64,000 nucleotides of DNA, taken from NCBI RefSeq assembly GCF_008180415.1, contig NZ_VTEI01000006.1, positions 149,203-213,202 on the forward strand. Reading direction: 5' to 3'. Source of the DNA: Rossellomorea vietnamensis (GTDB lineage Bacteria; Bacillota; Bacilli; Bacillales; Bacillaceae_B). The position numbers and the translations under genes were made by a program. The notes beneath the pieces are model-generated. The model was not told the DNA's origin, ran no database searches, and saw nothing but the letters and a program-made list of their open reading frames with translations. Below, piece by piece: positions 29,736 through 38,750 of the stretch; the first letter of the stretch is position 1, and the number at the start of each line of letters is the position of its first letter.

Positions 29736-30620
29736 TTACTTCTTATTTACTTGGCTCATTACTTCATCAGCGAAGTTTTCCTGGCGTTTCTCGATTCCTT
29801 CTCCAACTTCATAGCGAGTGAAATCTTTCAATTCAGCTCCGTTAGCTTCAAGGAATTGACGTACTTTTTGATCAGGGTTCTTAACAAATGGCTGATCAAG
29901 GATACATACATCTTCAAAGAACTTGCCAAGGCGGCCTTCCACCATTTTTGCTACGATGTTTTCAGGCTTGCCTTCGTTGAGTGCCTGCTGAGTAAGAAGT
30001 TCACGCTCACGCTCAACTTCTTCTTCAGACACTTGGTCACGAGATACATATTTCGGGTTCAGCGCAGCTGCGTGCATCGCCACATCTTTAGCTGTATCAG
30101 CATCAGTCGTTCCTTCAACCACACTTAGTACAGCAATTCTTCCACCCATATGCAGGTATTCACCAAATGCGCCATTGTCCGTTTTAGTGCGGATTTCAAA
30201 ACGGCGAAGAGTGATCTTCTCACCGATTTTAGCAATTGCAGAGTTGATGAATTCGCTGACAGTGCTGCCATTAGCCATAGTTTGCTCATGAGCTTCTTCT
30301 ACATTGGCAGGCTGGTTAGTCAGCAAGTGTTGAGAAAGCTCTTTTACAACACTTTGGAAGTTTTCGTTTTTGGCAACGAAATCAGTTTCAGCGTTAACTT
30401 CAAGAATCACTGCAGTATTTCCTTCACTTTGGATGAAAGTAGTACCTTCAGCTGCAATGCGGTCAGCTTTTTTAGCTGCCTTTGCGATCCCTTTTTCACG
30501 AAGAAAGTCGATTGCTTTGTCCATGTCGCCGTCTGTTTCCTGTAAAGCCTTTTTACAATCCATCATTCCGGCGCCAGTTTTTTCACGAAGTTCTTTTACC
30601 ATTTGCGCAGTAATTGCCAT
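29736..30620 (-). CDS. tsf: Elongation factor Ts
   Basis: A 294-residue EF-Ts, the nucleotide exchange factor of EF-Tu. The N-terminal UBA-like module ([40 protein letters not shown]) is typical, as is AAEGTTFIQ and the core [13 protein letters not shown]. The C-terminal subdomain is complete, ending in EVMSQVNKK. It follows rpsB, separated by a hairpin terminator that may attenuate its expression. Confidence 0.98.
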   Translation of the reverse strand: MAITAQMVKELREKTGAGMMDCKKALQETDGDMDKAIDFLREKGIAKAAKKADRIAAEGTTFIQSEGNTAVILEVNAETDFVAKNENFQSVVKELSQHLLTNQPANVEEAHEQTMANGSTVSEFINSAIAKIGEKITLRRFEIRTKTDNGAFGEYLHMGGRIAVLSVVEGTTDADTAKDVAMHAAALNPKYVSRDQVSEEEVERERELLTQQALNEGKPENIVAKMVEGRLGKFFEDVCILDQPFVKNPDQKVRQFLEANGAELKDFTRYEVGEGIEKRQENFADEVMSQVNKK

Positions 30621-30688
30621 AATGATATTCCTCCTTAAAGTATATTATGTAAGCTTAAATAGCTTGTACTCTAATTTTTCATTTTTAA

Positions 30689-30725
30689 AAAAAGGTGATA
30701 AGGGGTATCCTCTCATCACCTTTTT
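30689..30725 (-). terminator. Terminator between rpsB and tsf
   Basis: An 11-bp stem (aaaaaggtgat / atcaccttttt) encloses a smaller agggg/cctct hairpin, with T runs following on the minus strand. Located between two genes that are normally co-transcribed, it probably gives partial readthrough so that S2 exceeds EF-Ts. Confidence 0.85.
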
Positions 30726-30818
30726 CAGATCAACTGATCGGAGTATGATCCACAGCAGTTTCTGCTTATGCAAGGTGCAGATAGTCTGTCTTACATATCA
30801 TCCGGTCGCAACCTTTAA

Positions 30819-31529
30819 TTACTCAGCCGCAGTTACAGCAGCTTCTTCACCTTGCTTAGCTTCAAGGATAGCATCCGCCATTTTTGAAGTAAGAAGTTTC
30901 ACAGCACGGATTGCATCATCATTTGCAGGGATAACTACATCGATTTCATCCGGATCACAGTTTGTATCAACGATACCTACGATAGGGATGTTCAATTTGC
31001 GAGCTTCTGCAACAGCGATACGCTCTTTACGAGGATCGATGATGAATAATGCATCAGGAAGTGTCTGCATATCTTTAATTCCGCCTAGGAATTTAACTAA
31101 ACGCTCATGCTCTTTTTTCAATTGTACTACTTCTTTCTTCGGAAGAACTTCAAAAGTTCCGTCTTCTTCCATCTTTTCGATTTGCTTAAGACGGGAAATA
31201 CGCTTTTGGATTGTTTCGAAGTTTGTTAAAGTACCACCCAACCAACGTTGGTTAATGAAGTACATTCCAGCACGTTCTGCTTCTTCTTTAACAGACTCCT
31301 GTGCTTGTTTCTTAGTTCCTACGAAAAGGACTTTCCCGCCGTTTCCAGCTAGTTCCTTAACGAAGTTGTAAGCTTCTTCAACCTTTTTGACTGTTTTTTG
31401 AAGGTCGATGATGTAGATGCCGTTACGCTCTGTGAAGATATATTTCTTCATCTTAGGGTTCCAACGGCGAGTCTGGTGACCGAAATGAACACCAGCTTCA
31501 AGCAATTGTTTCATAGAAATTACTGACAT
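30819..31529 (-). CDS. rpsB: 30S ribosomal protein S2
   Basis: A 236-residue S2, one of the last proteins to join the 30S subunit. It opens [20 protein letters not shown] and contains [26 protein letters not shown] and the C-terminal [15 protein letters not shown]. The gene has a strong promoter of its own just downstream of swrB. Length is normal for Bacillus. Confidence 0.98.
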   Translation of the reverse strand: MSVISMKQLLEAGVHFGHQTRRWNPKMKKYIFTERNGIYIIDLQKTVKKVEEAYNFVKELAGNGGKVLFVGTKKQAQESVKEEAERAGMYFINQRWLGGTLTNFETIQKRISRLKQIEKMEEDGTFEVLPKKEVVQLKKEHERLVKFLGGIKDMQTLPDALFIIDPRKERIAVAEARKLNIPIVGIVDTNCDPDEIDVVIPANDDAIRAVKLLTSKMADAILEAKQGEEAAVTAAE

Positions 31530-31645
31530 GTGTGTTTCCTCCTAATAGGTTTTTATAATCCTCCGCTTATGATCATCTCCAGACAGAAACTTTTTCAAGC
31601 ACCTTCTGCCAGAATCCCACAGCGTGTGTAATCACACCGTTAACT

Positions 31646-31674
31646 AATATAGCACAATCATCTGCAGCAATCAA
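31646..31674 (-). promoter_or_regulatory. rpsB promoter, sigma-A type with extended -10
   Basis: On the minus strand -35 TTGATT (31669-31674), a 17-bp spacer and -10 TATATT (31646-31651) preceded by TGC give a near-consensus extended promoter. The resulting leader to the rpsB start is about 110 nt. It starts right after the swrB stop codon (31680), so it separates translation genes from the fla/che operon. Confidence 0.8.
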
Positions 31675-31679
31675 GAAAT

Positions 31680-32255
31680 TTATTCTTGTTTTTGTCGAAA
31701 TTTCAATGCCAGCTCAATTTCGGTTACACCTTTGCCTAATTCCCTGGCGATCTCCTCAAGTGAATACTCTTTCTCTTGCAGTCTTTTTATTCTGAGATAG
31801 AAAGGATCTTCTGTTGAAGAATTTTCAACTTCCTGCAGGTAGCCGCCCATTCCTTCCAAGGGCTGGGGTTCAGGCTTGAAATCCTGCTTATATGCCCGAG
31901 CTGCGCTTTGGCGCTTATATGACTGACTATTAAAGTTCTTATTATCTGATTCACTGGAAGGAAACTCTGGCTCGGTCTTCAAAGCGGATTCAGCCGCTTT
32001 TTTGATTTTTTCCACTTTACCCCTGCTCAGGTTGTGCTGTCCCTCGTTGACTTCCTGGAATTGCTGGATGAACCGGTCATTATCCTCCTTCATTTCAAGA
32101 AGGTAGGAGGAAATTACATCTTCCATCTCTTTGACGGCTCTTTCCTGCCTTTTCTCGACCTCGAGGAGTCTGTTCTGCCTAGTATATAGTAAAACGATGG
32201 CTAAAAGGGCTGCTATGTTCAAGATAAAGGATATAAGAATTAAAAATGTCTGCAT
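31680..32255 (-). CDS. swrB: Swarming motility protein SwrB
   Basis: A 191-residue protein matched to SwrB (YlxL) by architecture and position between sigD and rpsB. Residues 4-24 form one membrane helix, followed by a coiled-coil region (about 30-75), a polar low-complexity linker (80-150) and a C-terminal helix-turn-helix-like segment (EYSLEEIARELGKGVTEIELALKFR). In B. subtilis SwrB promotes flagellar type III export activation and swarming. It is longer than the B. subtilis protein (about 167), the excess lying in the linker. A MITE-like element is inserted just upstream. Confidence 0.85.
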   Translation of the reverse strand: MQTFLILISFILNIAALLAIVLLYTRQNRLLEVEKRQERAVKEMEDVISSYLLEMKEDNDRFIQQFQEVNEGQHNLSRGKVEKIKKAAESALKTEPEFPSSESDNKNFNSQSYKRQSAARAYKQDFKPEPQPLEGMGGYLQEVENSSTEDPFYLRIKRLQEKEYSLEEIARELGKGVTEIELALKFRQKQE

Positions 32256-32281
32256 CTGTTCACCGTAATTTCTTTTAGTTA

Positions 32282-32506
32282 GGCTCTGTTAGTTAATATT
32301 GTTGTTATAAAACATATTGGGTTCAAGTGCCAGTAAGAAGGCTTCATCCAATTAAGAAACTTGAAAAATGCTGGGTAATCGACTTGCTTTTCCTTTTAAT
32401 TCTATCGTGAGTTTATAACCAAATTCATTATGAAAAGTTGATGTGCCAGTTTATATTGGATTCTTTAGTTCCTCCCCATATGTTGACAATAGTCTTTAAC
32501 AGAGCC
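32282..32506. mobile_element. MITE-like element, copy 6 (second subfamily), with perfect 8-bp target duplication
   Basis: Terminal inverted repeats are ggctctgttagttaatattg at the left and, read inward from the right, ggctctgttaaagactattg, about 15 of 20 matching. The 225-bp element is flanked by an exact direct repeat tttagtta (32274-32281 and 32507-32514). The ends share GGCTCT and TTGTTG blocks with the other copies, but the interior is different. It separates sigD from swrB and carries no gene. Confidence 0.87.
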
Positions 32507-32538
32507 TTTAGTTAAAGACTGTTAAACATCCAGGTTTT

Positions 32539-33294
32539 TTATCCAAGTAAGGTGCGAAGTTTAAATATTGCTTTGGAGTGAATCTGCGAAATCCTTGAAG
32601 TCGACAGACTCATCACCTCTCCTATTTCTGTAAGCGTCAGTTCCTCGTAGTAAAACAAACTGAGGACTGTCTGTTCTTTCTCTGATAATGACCGGATGGT
32701 TTCTGTTAATTCTTCTATATTTTCACTTTTAAGCAATTGGGCTTCCGGCAGGATGGTTTGTTCATCTTTAATAGAAAAAGAATGCTGTCCGTCGTTTTCT
32801 TCATCTGAGAGCTGCTCATCAATGGAAAGTACATTGGCAAGGAAGTATTCATTCATAGTCTGATATACTTCTCCCTCTTCCATCTGCAGTTCTTCAGCTA
32901 TTTCTTCAGGCGATACATGGCGAAGCATTTTTTGTTCCATTGATTCAATCTTTGCCTCGATTCTCTTGGCCCTCTCCCTTGTGGAACGGGGGAGCCAATC
33001 TTCTTTTCTAAGGCCGTCAATAATGGAACCGCGCACCCTGAAAGAAGCATAGGTGTCAAATTTCAGATCCCTGGAGGGGTCGAACTTTTCCAAAGCATCG
33101 AGTAACCCCATAAGACCAAGGCTCTTCAAGTCCTCCCGGGAAACATTTTTAGGCAATCCCACTGAAACCCTTTGAACATGGTAAGAAACAAGCGGCAGGT
33201 ACTTTTTCACCAGCATATCTCCAGCATGCGGGTCTTTTGATTTTTTCCAAAGATCCCAATACTTTTGTTCATCCATTGTAGAGGGCTGAGACAT
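32539..33294 (-). CDS. sigD: RNA polymerase sigma factor SigD (FliA/WhiG family)
   Basis: A 251-residue sigma-28 factor that transcribes late flagellar, chemotaxis and autolysin genes and is held inactive by FlgM. Region 2 is clear (LKSLGLMGLLDALEKFDPS, FDTYASFRVRGSIIDGLR), region 3 follows, and region 4 has EKEQTVLSLFYYEELTLTEIG with the helix-turn-helix STSRISQIHSKAI. In B. subtilis SigD level depends on how far transcription reaches through the fla/che operon. Here MITE-like elements lie both upstream (33396-33576) and downstream (32282-32506), which may change that. Confidence 0.97.
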   Translation of the reverse strand: MSQPSTMDEQKYWDLWKKSKDPHAGDMLVKKYLPLVSYHVQRVSVGLPKNVSREDLKSLGLMGLLDALEKFDPSRDLKFDTYASFRVRGSIIDGLRKEDWLPRSTRERAKRIEAKIESMEQKMLRHVSPEEIAEELQMEEGEVYQTMNEYFLANVLSIDEQLSDEENDGQHSFSIKDEQTILPEAQLLKSENIEELTETIRSLSEKEQTVLSLFYYEELTLTEIGEVMSLSTSRISQIHSKAIFKLRTLLG

Positions 33295-33395
33295 AATACT
33301 CCTCCTCCCGGCTTTTCAATATAGGCTGATTTTCATTTGCACAATGTCACCAAAAAATTATATCTGCTTGGGCTAATGACTTATTCTTTTTTTAA

Positions 33396-33576
33396 GGCTC
33401 TTTTCGTAAACTTTGTTGCTATTCTATACTAATTTTGAAAAATAACCCTATTATGGAGTGAAATCTGGTAACCCCGAAAAGAAAAGAGCTGCTCTTTCCG
33501 TTTAGAGTTCTTAGTATCTGGAGAAAATCCGGCTCTTGGGATTTTTCTGAAAGCAACAATATATACGAAAACAGCC
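33396..33576. mobile_element. MITE-like element, copy 4, between cheD and sigD
   Basis: The left end ggctcttttcgtaaactttg and the right end read inward, ggctgttttcgtatatattg, match at about 16 of 20 positions, followed by ttgct on both. The flanks ttttttaa (33388-33395) and tttattaa (33577-33584) differ at one base. The interior (gaaaagaaaagagctgctct and ggctcttgggatttttc) matches copies 2 and 3. At 181 bp it is the best-preserved copy. Confidence 0.87.
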
Positions 33577-33601
33577 TTTATTAAAAACGTTTGAATTATG
33601 G

Positions 33602-33887
33602 CAGCAATCTCTTTATCGTCATACTCTGTGCTTTCAGCAGAGGGTCAGTCTCCTGAGTTGCTGGCTCTTCCAAAATCACGCCTTTTATGGTTCCCGCTTT
33701 CGGAGCACCCTCAAACTTCCCGGCTCTCAGCAGCATTCTTATAAGCTACATCAGCCTAAAAAATGCAGCGGAAGACAGAAATGACCCTAGAGAACTTTTG
33801 TTGGTTCGCCGTCTGAGAATGCCAGGAAAAAATATAAGCTGAAGCCAAAGATGGCAAACCAGAAATTCCAGAGGATGTTCCCGTCAT
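33602..33887 (-). pseudogene. Decayed gene for a small membrane protein between cheD and sigD
   Basis: An ATG at 33887 overlaps the cheD stop in the usual ATGA way, as if a co-translated gene began here. No frame stays open, but pieces read like one protein: NILWNFWFAIFGFSLYFFLA, a clear membrane segment, in one frame (about 33840-33880), then, in another, GSFLSSAAFFRLM, a TAG at 33746-33748, and LIRMLLRAGKFEGAPKAG onward to a TAA at about 33602. At least two frameshifts and one stop are needed. I do not recognise the family; the case rests on hydrophobicity, position and open fragments. Confidence 0.45.
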
Positions 33888-34381
33888 ATGTCCCGGACGC
33901 CCATATTGACTGTCCTGACATTCAATAAGAAAGAATCAAGGTGGAACTCAATCGTCCGGCCATTCCTGCCTCCTACATCCTCCGATAGTAAAGGAATTCC
34001 CAGGCTGTCCAGAGCTTGTTTTACAGATTCTATATTTCTTGGTCCAATCCGCATTAGTTCGCTTCCTGAGGTAAACTGAAACATTTGGGCCCCCCCGGCG
34101 ATTTTGGCTTTCATCCGGCTTATCCTGCCACCTTGTTTCGAAAGGAGGTTTGCTAATTCCCTGACTCCTGTATCAGCGAATTTGGCAAGATTCAAGCTGC
34201 TGCCATTGGCAAGGCTCGAGGAAGGAAGCATCACATGGACCATGCCTGCTAAGTGTATCACCTCATCATAAAGGACGACCCCGACACAAGAGCCTAACCC
34301 AGATGTGCGGATGGATTGGCCCCTTGTGGCAATGTTCATATCCGCGATACCAACTTTTACTACTTCTTTCACAGTATTCAC
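33884..34381 (-). CDS. cheD: Chemoreceptor glutamine deamidase CheD
   Basis: A 165-residue CheD that deamidates glutamines on chemoreceptors and, in B. subtilis, binds CheC to stimulate its phosphatase activity. The catalytic cysteine and histidine are in GLGSCVGVVLYD and HLAGMVHVMLP, and the conserved threonine region follows near GGRNGRTIEFHL. The start is GTG and overlaps the cheC stop by four bases (GTGA), consistent with their partnership. Confidence 0.96.
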   Translation of the reverse strand: MNTVKEVVKVGIADMNIATRGQSIRTSGLGSCVGVVLYDEVIHLAGMVHVMLPSSSLANGSSLNLAKFADTGVRELANLLSKQGGRISRMKAKIAGGAQMFQFTSGSELMRIGPRNIESVKQALDSLGIPLLSEDVGGRNGRTIEFHLDSFLLNVRTVNMGVRDI

Positions 34382-35013
34382 AACTCCACACCCAGAGCTT
34401 TAAAGATTGTATTGAAGGCATCAGGGTCAGGAAGCAAGAAGAAATGCCCCCTGACACTTTCTGTTTCCGGTATTTCTTCTTCCTTAAGAGCAGTATCGAT
34501 CACAATCGCTGTGTCACTCTTTTGAGAAACTTCCAACAGTCCGAAGCTTATTATTGCCCCGGCCATATCCACTGATAAAGCCGGAACAGAAGGGTATAAA
34601 TTCAGGTTTGTGAAGTCGCTCAAAGAAGAGAGGTAAGACCCTGAAAGAATATTGCCCAGCTCCTGCATGGCAGAAAGCCCGAGTTCAGAATAAGGAGGCT
34701 CTTCAAATGAAAAATCCTTTTCGCCAGTCATCTGTTGAATGAAGCGGGCTCCTTGAGATAATGGCAGAACAAAAAACATGCTCCCTGGCGCTTCCCCTTC
34801 AATGCGCAGAAAAACGCTTACCACTACATTATCAGGCCCCCCTGCCATTTCCATCATTTCATCGAAGGAAGCCACTCTGACCTGTGGGACTTTCATATCA
34901 ATCTTTTTGTTTAATAAAGTAGATAAAGCTGTTGCAGCATGTCCTGCCCCGATATTCCCGATCTCTTTCAGGATATCCAGTTGCAGGCTCGTAATCCGTT
35001 CTTCAAATCCCAT
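34378..35013 (-). CDS. cheC: CheY-P phosphatase CheC
   Basis: A 211-residue CheC, which dephosphorylates CheY-P and is activated by CheD. Both phosphatase helices are present: LKEIGNIGAGHAATALSTLL near the N-terminus and MQELGNILSGSYLSSL in the middle, each with the E-x-x-N pair. The start MGFEERIT is chosen because it matches the family length (209 in B. subtilis) and has GGGGT upstream; a longer frame covers the cheW-cheC gap. Confidence 0.96.
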   Translation of the reverse strand: MGFEERITSLQLDILKEIGNIGAGHAATALSTLLNKKIDMKVPQVRVASFDEMMEMAGGPDNVVVSVFLRIEGEAPGSMFFVLPLSQGARFIQQMTGEKDFSFEEPPYSELGLSAMQELGNILSGSYLSSLSDFTNLNLYPSVPALSVDMAGAIISFGLLEVSQKSDTAIVIDTALKEEEIPETESVRGHFFLLPDPDAFNTIFKALGVEL

Positions 35014-35124
35014 AAATAATAACCCCAGTTTGATAGTTTTTGGAACAATTAACAATGTTATTGACTGATCATGGAATGAATCCAAAGGGTCACTGGATTC
35101 ACCATTCAGTGACTCAGCTTGTGG

Positions 35125-35565
35125 CTAATTTAGAACTTCTTCAAGGTTTAAAAGAACAAGAAGCCTTTTTTCCAGCTTTGCCACCCCGCTGATATAATCA
35201 GCTTCCACTGCACCAACGACTTCAGGCTGGGATTCGATTGCTTCAGAAGGAATGTCCAGCACATCATTGGCAGCATCTACGACAAGCCCCACTTCCTTGT
35301 CGTTCACTCCGGCAATAATCACCCGGGTGTCTTCAGAATGGACATCTTCGGGAAGTGAAAACCTGATCCTTAAATCAATGACAGGAGTAACTACACCGCG
35401 CAGGTTGATGACACCTTTAACAAAAGGAGCAGCTTTGGGAACGCGTGTAATATGCTGGACTTTTTCAATCGAGCGTACCTGGCTGACTGGTATTGCATAT
35501 TCTTTTCCCATTAATTGAAAAACAATTACTTTCACATTTTCAGATATTACTGCAATTTCACTCAT
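35125..35565 (-). CDS. cheW: Chemotaxis coupling protein CheW
   Basis: A 146-residue CheW that bridges chemoreceptors and CheA. The SH3-like double barrel is recognised from VKVIVFQLMGKEYAIPV, VKGVINLRGVVTPVIDLR and the C-terminal GVAKLEKRLLVLLNLEEVL. The start MSEIAVIS is placed at 35565 because GGGAGG, which overlaps the end of cheA (TAATGGGAGG), lies about ten bases upstream. Confidence 0.97.
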   Translation of the reverse strand: MSEIAVISENVKVIVFQLMGKEYAIPVSQVRSIEKVQHITRVPKAAPFVKGVINLRGVVTPVIDLRIRFSLPEDVHSEDTRVIIAGVNDKEVGLVVDAANDVLDIPSEAIESQPEVVGAVEADYISGVAKLEKRLLVLLNLEEVLN

Positions 35566-35582
35566 TTTTTTCCAGCCTCCCA

Positions 35583-37667
35583 TTATTTGATCAACGCATT
35601 ACAATCCACTATCAGAGCGACTTGGCCATCCCCAAGGATGGTGGCACCCGAAATGGCAAATACGTCTGTTAGATAATTCCCAAGAGATTTAAGCACTACC
35701 TCCTGCTGGCCAATGAATGAATCGACAACAAGTCCTGCCATTCTATCTCCTTTACGTACAATCACGACAGAATAAAACTCATCTTCCCCACGTTGGGCAA
35801 CTTGGAATACCTCCTCCAAGAACAGCAGCGGAACAACCTTGCCTCTGAAATCAATCACTTGTTGATTATGGGCATTTAAGATGTCCTCCCGTTTGATAAT
35901 GGCTGTTTCAATAATGGAAGACAATGGAATAGCATATTTTTCTTTTTCTACTTCAACCAGCATTACAGAAATTATGGATAATGTAAGAGGAAGCTGTATG
36001 GAAAAAGTACTTCCTTCACCTAATACCGAGTCGATTGTAATTGACCCCCCCAGAGATTCAATCGTAGCTTTAACCACATCGAGACCTACCCCTCTTCCGG
36101 ATATATCGGAAATGGTTTCTGCTGTGGAAAATCCGGATGCCAAAATCAGTTCGTATACTTGCCTGTCCGTTAATGCAGAAGCAGCCTCTTCCGAAACAAC
36201 ACCTTGAGAGATAGCCTTTTTCAACACTTTCTCCCTGCTGATTCCGCCGCCATTGTCAGAGATTTCGATGAAAACATGGTTGCCGCTGTGATAGGCTTTT
36301 AGAGTTACCTTTCCTTCATCCGGCTTTCCATTCTGTCTGCGGATTTCAGGCGTTTCGATTCCATGGTCAATGGCATTTCTCAGCAAATGGACTAACGGGT
36401 CACCTATTTCATCAATCACTGTGCGGTCCAGCTCTGTTTCTGCCCCAATAATTTCAAGTTCAATCTTCTTATTTAAATCTCTGGCAAGCTGCCTTATCAT
36501 TCGAGGGAAACGGTTAAACACTGTTTCCACAGGCACCATTCTCATGTTTAGAATGATATTTTGAAGATCTCCGGAAATCCTGGACATCCTTTCAACTGTT
36601 TCGTTCAATTCCGGATGACCAAGTTCTTTCGAAATCTGTTCGAGTCGCCCCCGGTCAATGACCAGCTCCTCAAAAAGGTTCATTAATATATCAAGCCGTT
36701 CAATGTTCACCCTGATCGTTTTATTGCCGGCATGAACTTGTTTAGAAGGAGAAGCCTCCTTCTTAACTGCCTCAGCTGTCTGAGGTGATAAACTCGATAC
36801 TTTCTCGGCGTTGTCTTCAGTCGAATCCTTCCGGGCTGGTACAGATTCATCCACCCTGCCTGCAGGAATCGTTCCTTCTATTGATTTATGGAGTTCAACA
36901 AGCTGAACATCAACATTTTCAACCTCTGAAACTTTTAAAACTTTTTTCTTGATGTCTTCCTGAGGTTCTTTTGTGACGATACTTACCAAGAAGTCATGGT
37001 CAAAGTTTTCTTCTTCTAAAACCTCTACTGCAGGAACTGATTTAATGACTTCTCCGCACTTTTCCAATACCTCGAAGACCATAAAGACTCTCGCTGCTTT
37101 CAACAGGCAGTCTTCCCTTAGGGATACCGAAATTTCGAAGCAGCTGTAACCCTGCTCCTTTGACTGTTGAATAACGGTTTGCTCAAACTGATCGTACTCA
37201 GCCGCTTGAGATCTAGGTGATTCTATTTCCGTAACTGCAGCAGCAGCCTCTTCCTTTGCTTTCAAGCTATCGATAGATTCGCCTTTTTCGATTAGTGCCA
37301 GTTTCTTGACGATCTCAGTGACGTCCCGTTTGCCGTCACCGCCTTCAGCAATAGACATGACCATTGCTTCAAGGTCATCGACAGCCATGAAAACAACATC
37401 CAAAATCTGTGAAGATACTTGAAGTTTATTATTCCGGATAGCATCCAGGACATTCTCCATTTGATGGGTCAAATTGGCGAGGTCTTCGTATCCCATGGTT
37501 GCCGCCATGCCTTTCAGCGTATGAGCAGATCTGAAAATCTCGTTTACAATAGAAAGATCCTCCGGGTTTTTCTCCAGCTCGAGCAACTGGACATTGCAGG
37601 TTTGTAAATGTTCTTTGCTTTCTTCAATAAAAACCTCTAAATATTGATTTAATTCCATGTTCTCCAC
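35583..37667 (-). CDS. cheA: Chemotaxis histidine kinase CheA
   Basis: A 694-residue CheA with all five domains: HPt with phosphoacceptor His49 (FRSAHTLKGMAATMG), P2 (about 160-260), dimerisation P3 (about 305-370), kinase P4 with the N box HLLRNAIDHGIE and G boxes SDNGGGI and GRGVGLDVV, and CheW-like P5 to the end. It phosphorylates CheY and CheB. The P2 region and linker are a little longer than in B. subtilis CheA (about 672). It follows cheB by 6 bp. Confidence 0.97.
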   Translation of the reverse strand: MENMELNQYLEVFIEESKEHLQTCNVQLLELEKNPEDLSIVNEIFRSAHTLKGMAATMGYEDLANLTHQMENVLDAIRNNKLQVSSQILDVVFMAVDDLEAMVMSIAEGGDGKRDVTEIVKKLALIEKGESIDSLKAKEEAAAAVTEIESPRSQAAEYDQFEQTVIQQSKEQGYSCFEISVSLREDCLLKAARVFMVFEVLEKCGEVIKSVPAVEVLEEENFDHDFLVSIVTKEPQEDIKKKVLKVSEVENVDVQLVELHKSIEGTIPAGRVDESVPARKDSTEDNAEKVSSLSPQTAEAVKKEASPSKQVHAGNKTIRVNIERLDILMNLFEELVIDRGRLEQISKELGHPELNETVERMSRISGDLQNIILNMRMVPVETVFNRFPRMIRQLARDLNKKIELEIIGAETELDRTVIDEIGDPLVHLLRNAIDHGIETPEIRRQNGKPDEGKVTLKAYHSGNHVFIEISDNGGGISREKVLKKAISQGVVSEEAASALTDRQVYELILASGFSTAETISDISGRGVGLDVVKATIESLGGSITIDSVLGEGSTFSIQLPLTLSIISVMLVEVEKEKYAIPLSSIIETAIIKREDILNAHNQQVIDFRGKVVPLLFLEEVFQVAQRGEDEFYSVVIVRKGDRMAGLVVDSFIGQQEVVLKSLGNYLTDVFAISGATILGDGQVALIVDCNALIK

Positions 37668-37673
37668 ACCTCT

Positions 37674-38750
37674 CTAGGGCATATACTTCATAATGCAGCC
37701 AGCGATATTTTCTAAGGATTCGATGTCATCTACTAGATTTGTAGAGATGGCAGCCTTTGGCATTCCATAAACAATACAGGAATCCTCTGTTTCGGCAATA
37801 GCCTTGACCTTACCGCTCTCCTTCAATTTTACCAGACCTTTAGACCCATCTGAACCCATTCCTGTCATAATAACAGCTATTTTGTCATGTTCTGCTATTT
37901 CACTCGCAGATTCAAACATAACATCCACTGCCGGCCGGTGGCTGTTTCGTGGTGGTTCTAGATCATCGAGTACAGCCTTCAGACCGGCTCTGTCCTGCTT
38001 AACCTTCAAATGGCTGCCGCCAGGTGCAATATAGGCTGTCCCGTTTTTCAACAGCTCTCCATCCTCTGCTTCTTTAACAGTGATTGCAGATAATGTATTC
38101 AGCCGATTGGCCAGAGATTTTGTAAACCCAGGGGGCATATGCTGAACAATCAGGACCGGTGCTCCAATCGTTGAAGGAAGCGAGGTCACAACTTGCTGCA
38201 GTGCCCGCGGTCCCCCTGTAGAAGTTCCAATGAGAACCAATTTCTTAGCACCATTGCTCCATTCCTTATTACTATTACTGACTGTATGCAAATTAGGATG
38301 AACGGGGCGTACATGGGTTTTCTCATTCACGGTCTTTAGACGGTGAAGAGATACCTTACCGGCATTAAGGACTTTTGAAACCAACTCTTCCTTAACTTTA
38401 TGAAGATCCAGTGAAATAGCTCCCGATGGTTTTGCCACAAAATCAATAGCGCCATTATTCATAGCCGTAATAGTATTCTCTGTTCCTTCTTTGGTTGTGG
38501 AGGAGAGCATGATGACAGGGAGTGGATGCTTGTCCATGATGGCTTGCAAAGCCTGGATGCCGTTCATCTCGGGCATTTCAACGTCCATAGTAACAACATC
38601 AGGGTTCAGTTTTTCGATTTTTTCTAGAGCATCTTTGCCATTTCTGGCAGTTCCGACGACTTCCAGGCTGGATGAGCTGGAGAGGAAATCCGTTATTAAC
38701 TTCCTCATAAAGGCTGAATCATCAACAACCAGAACTTTTTTACGAATCAT
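37674..38750 (-). CDS. cheB: Chemotaxis response regulator / methylesterase CheB
   Basis: A 358-residue CheB. The receiver domain carries phosphoacceptor Asp56 in VVTMDVEMPEMNG. The methylesterase domain shows the catalytic Ser in GTSTGGPRALQ, His in IVQHMPPGFTKSLA and Asp in MTGMGSDGSKGL. It removes methyl groups from receptors and, in B. subtilis, also takes part in adaptation with CheR (encoded elsewhere). Its start overlaps the flhG stop by one base. Confidence 0.97.
   Translation of the reverse strand: MIRKKVLVVDDSAFMRKLITDFLSSSSSLEVVGTARNGKDALEKIEKLNPDVVTMDVEMPEMNGIQALQAIMDKHPLPVIMLSSTTKEGTENTITAMNNGAIDFVAKPSGAISLDLHKVKEELVSKVLNAGKVSLHRLKTVNEKTHVRPVHPNLHTVSNSNKEWSNGAKKLVLIGTSTGGPRALQQVVTSLPSTIGAPVLIVQHMPPGFTKSLANRLNTLSAITVKEAEDGELLKNGTAYIAPGGSHLKVKQDRAGLKAVLDDLEPPRNSHRPAVDVMFESASEIAEHDKIAVIMTGMGSDGSKGLVKLKESGKVKAIAETEDSCIVYGMPKAAISTNLVDDIESLENIAGCIMKYMP

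Noticed and set aside
30370..31371. A 333-residue plus-strand frame antisense to rpsB and tsf
   Set aside because: It is a shadow of two certain ribosomal genes, rich in Ser as expected from antisense codons, and has no ribosome binding site.
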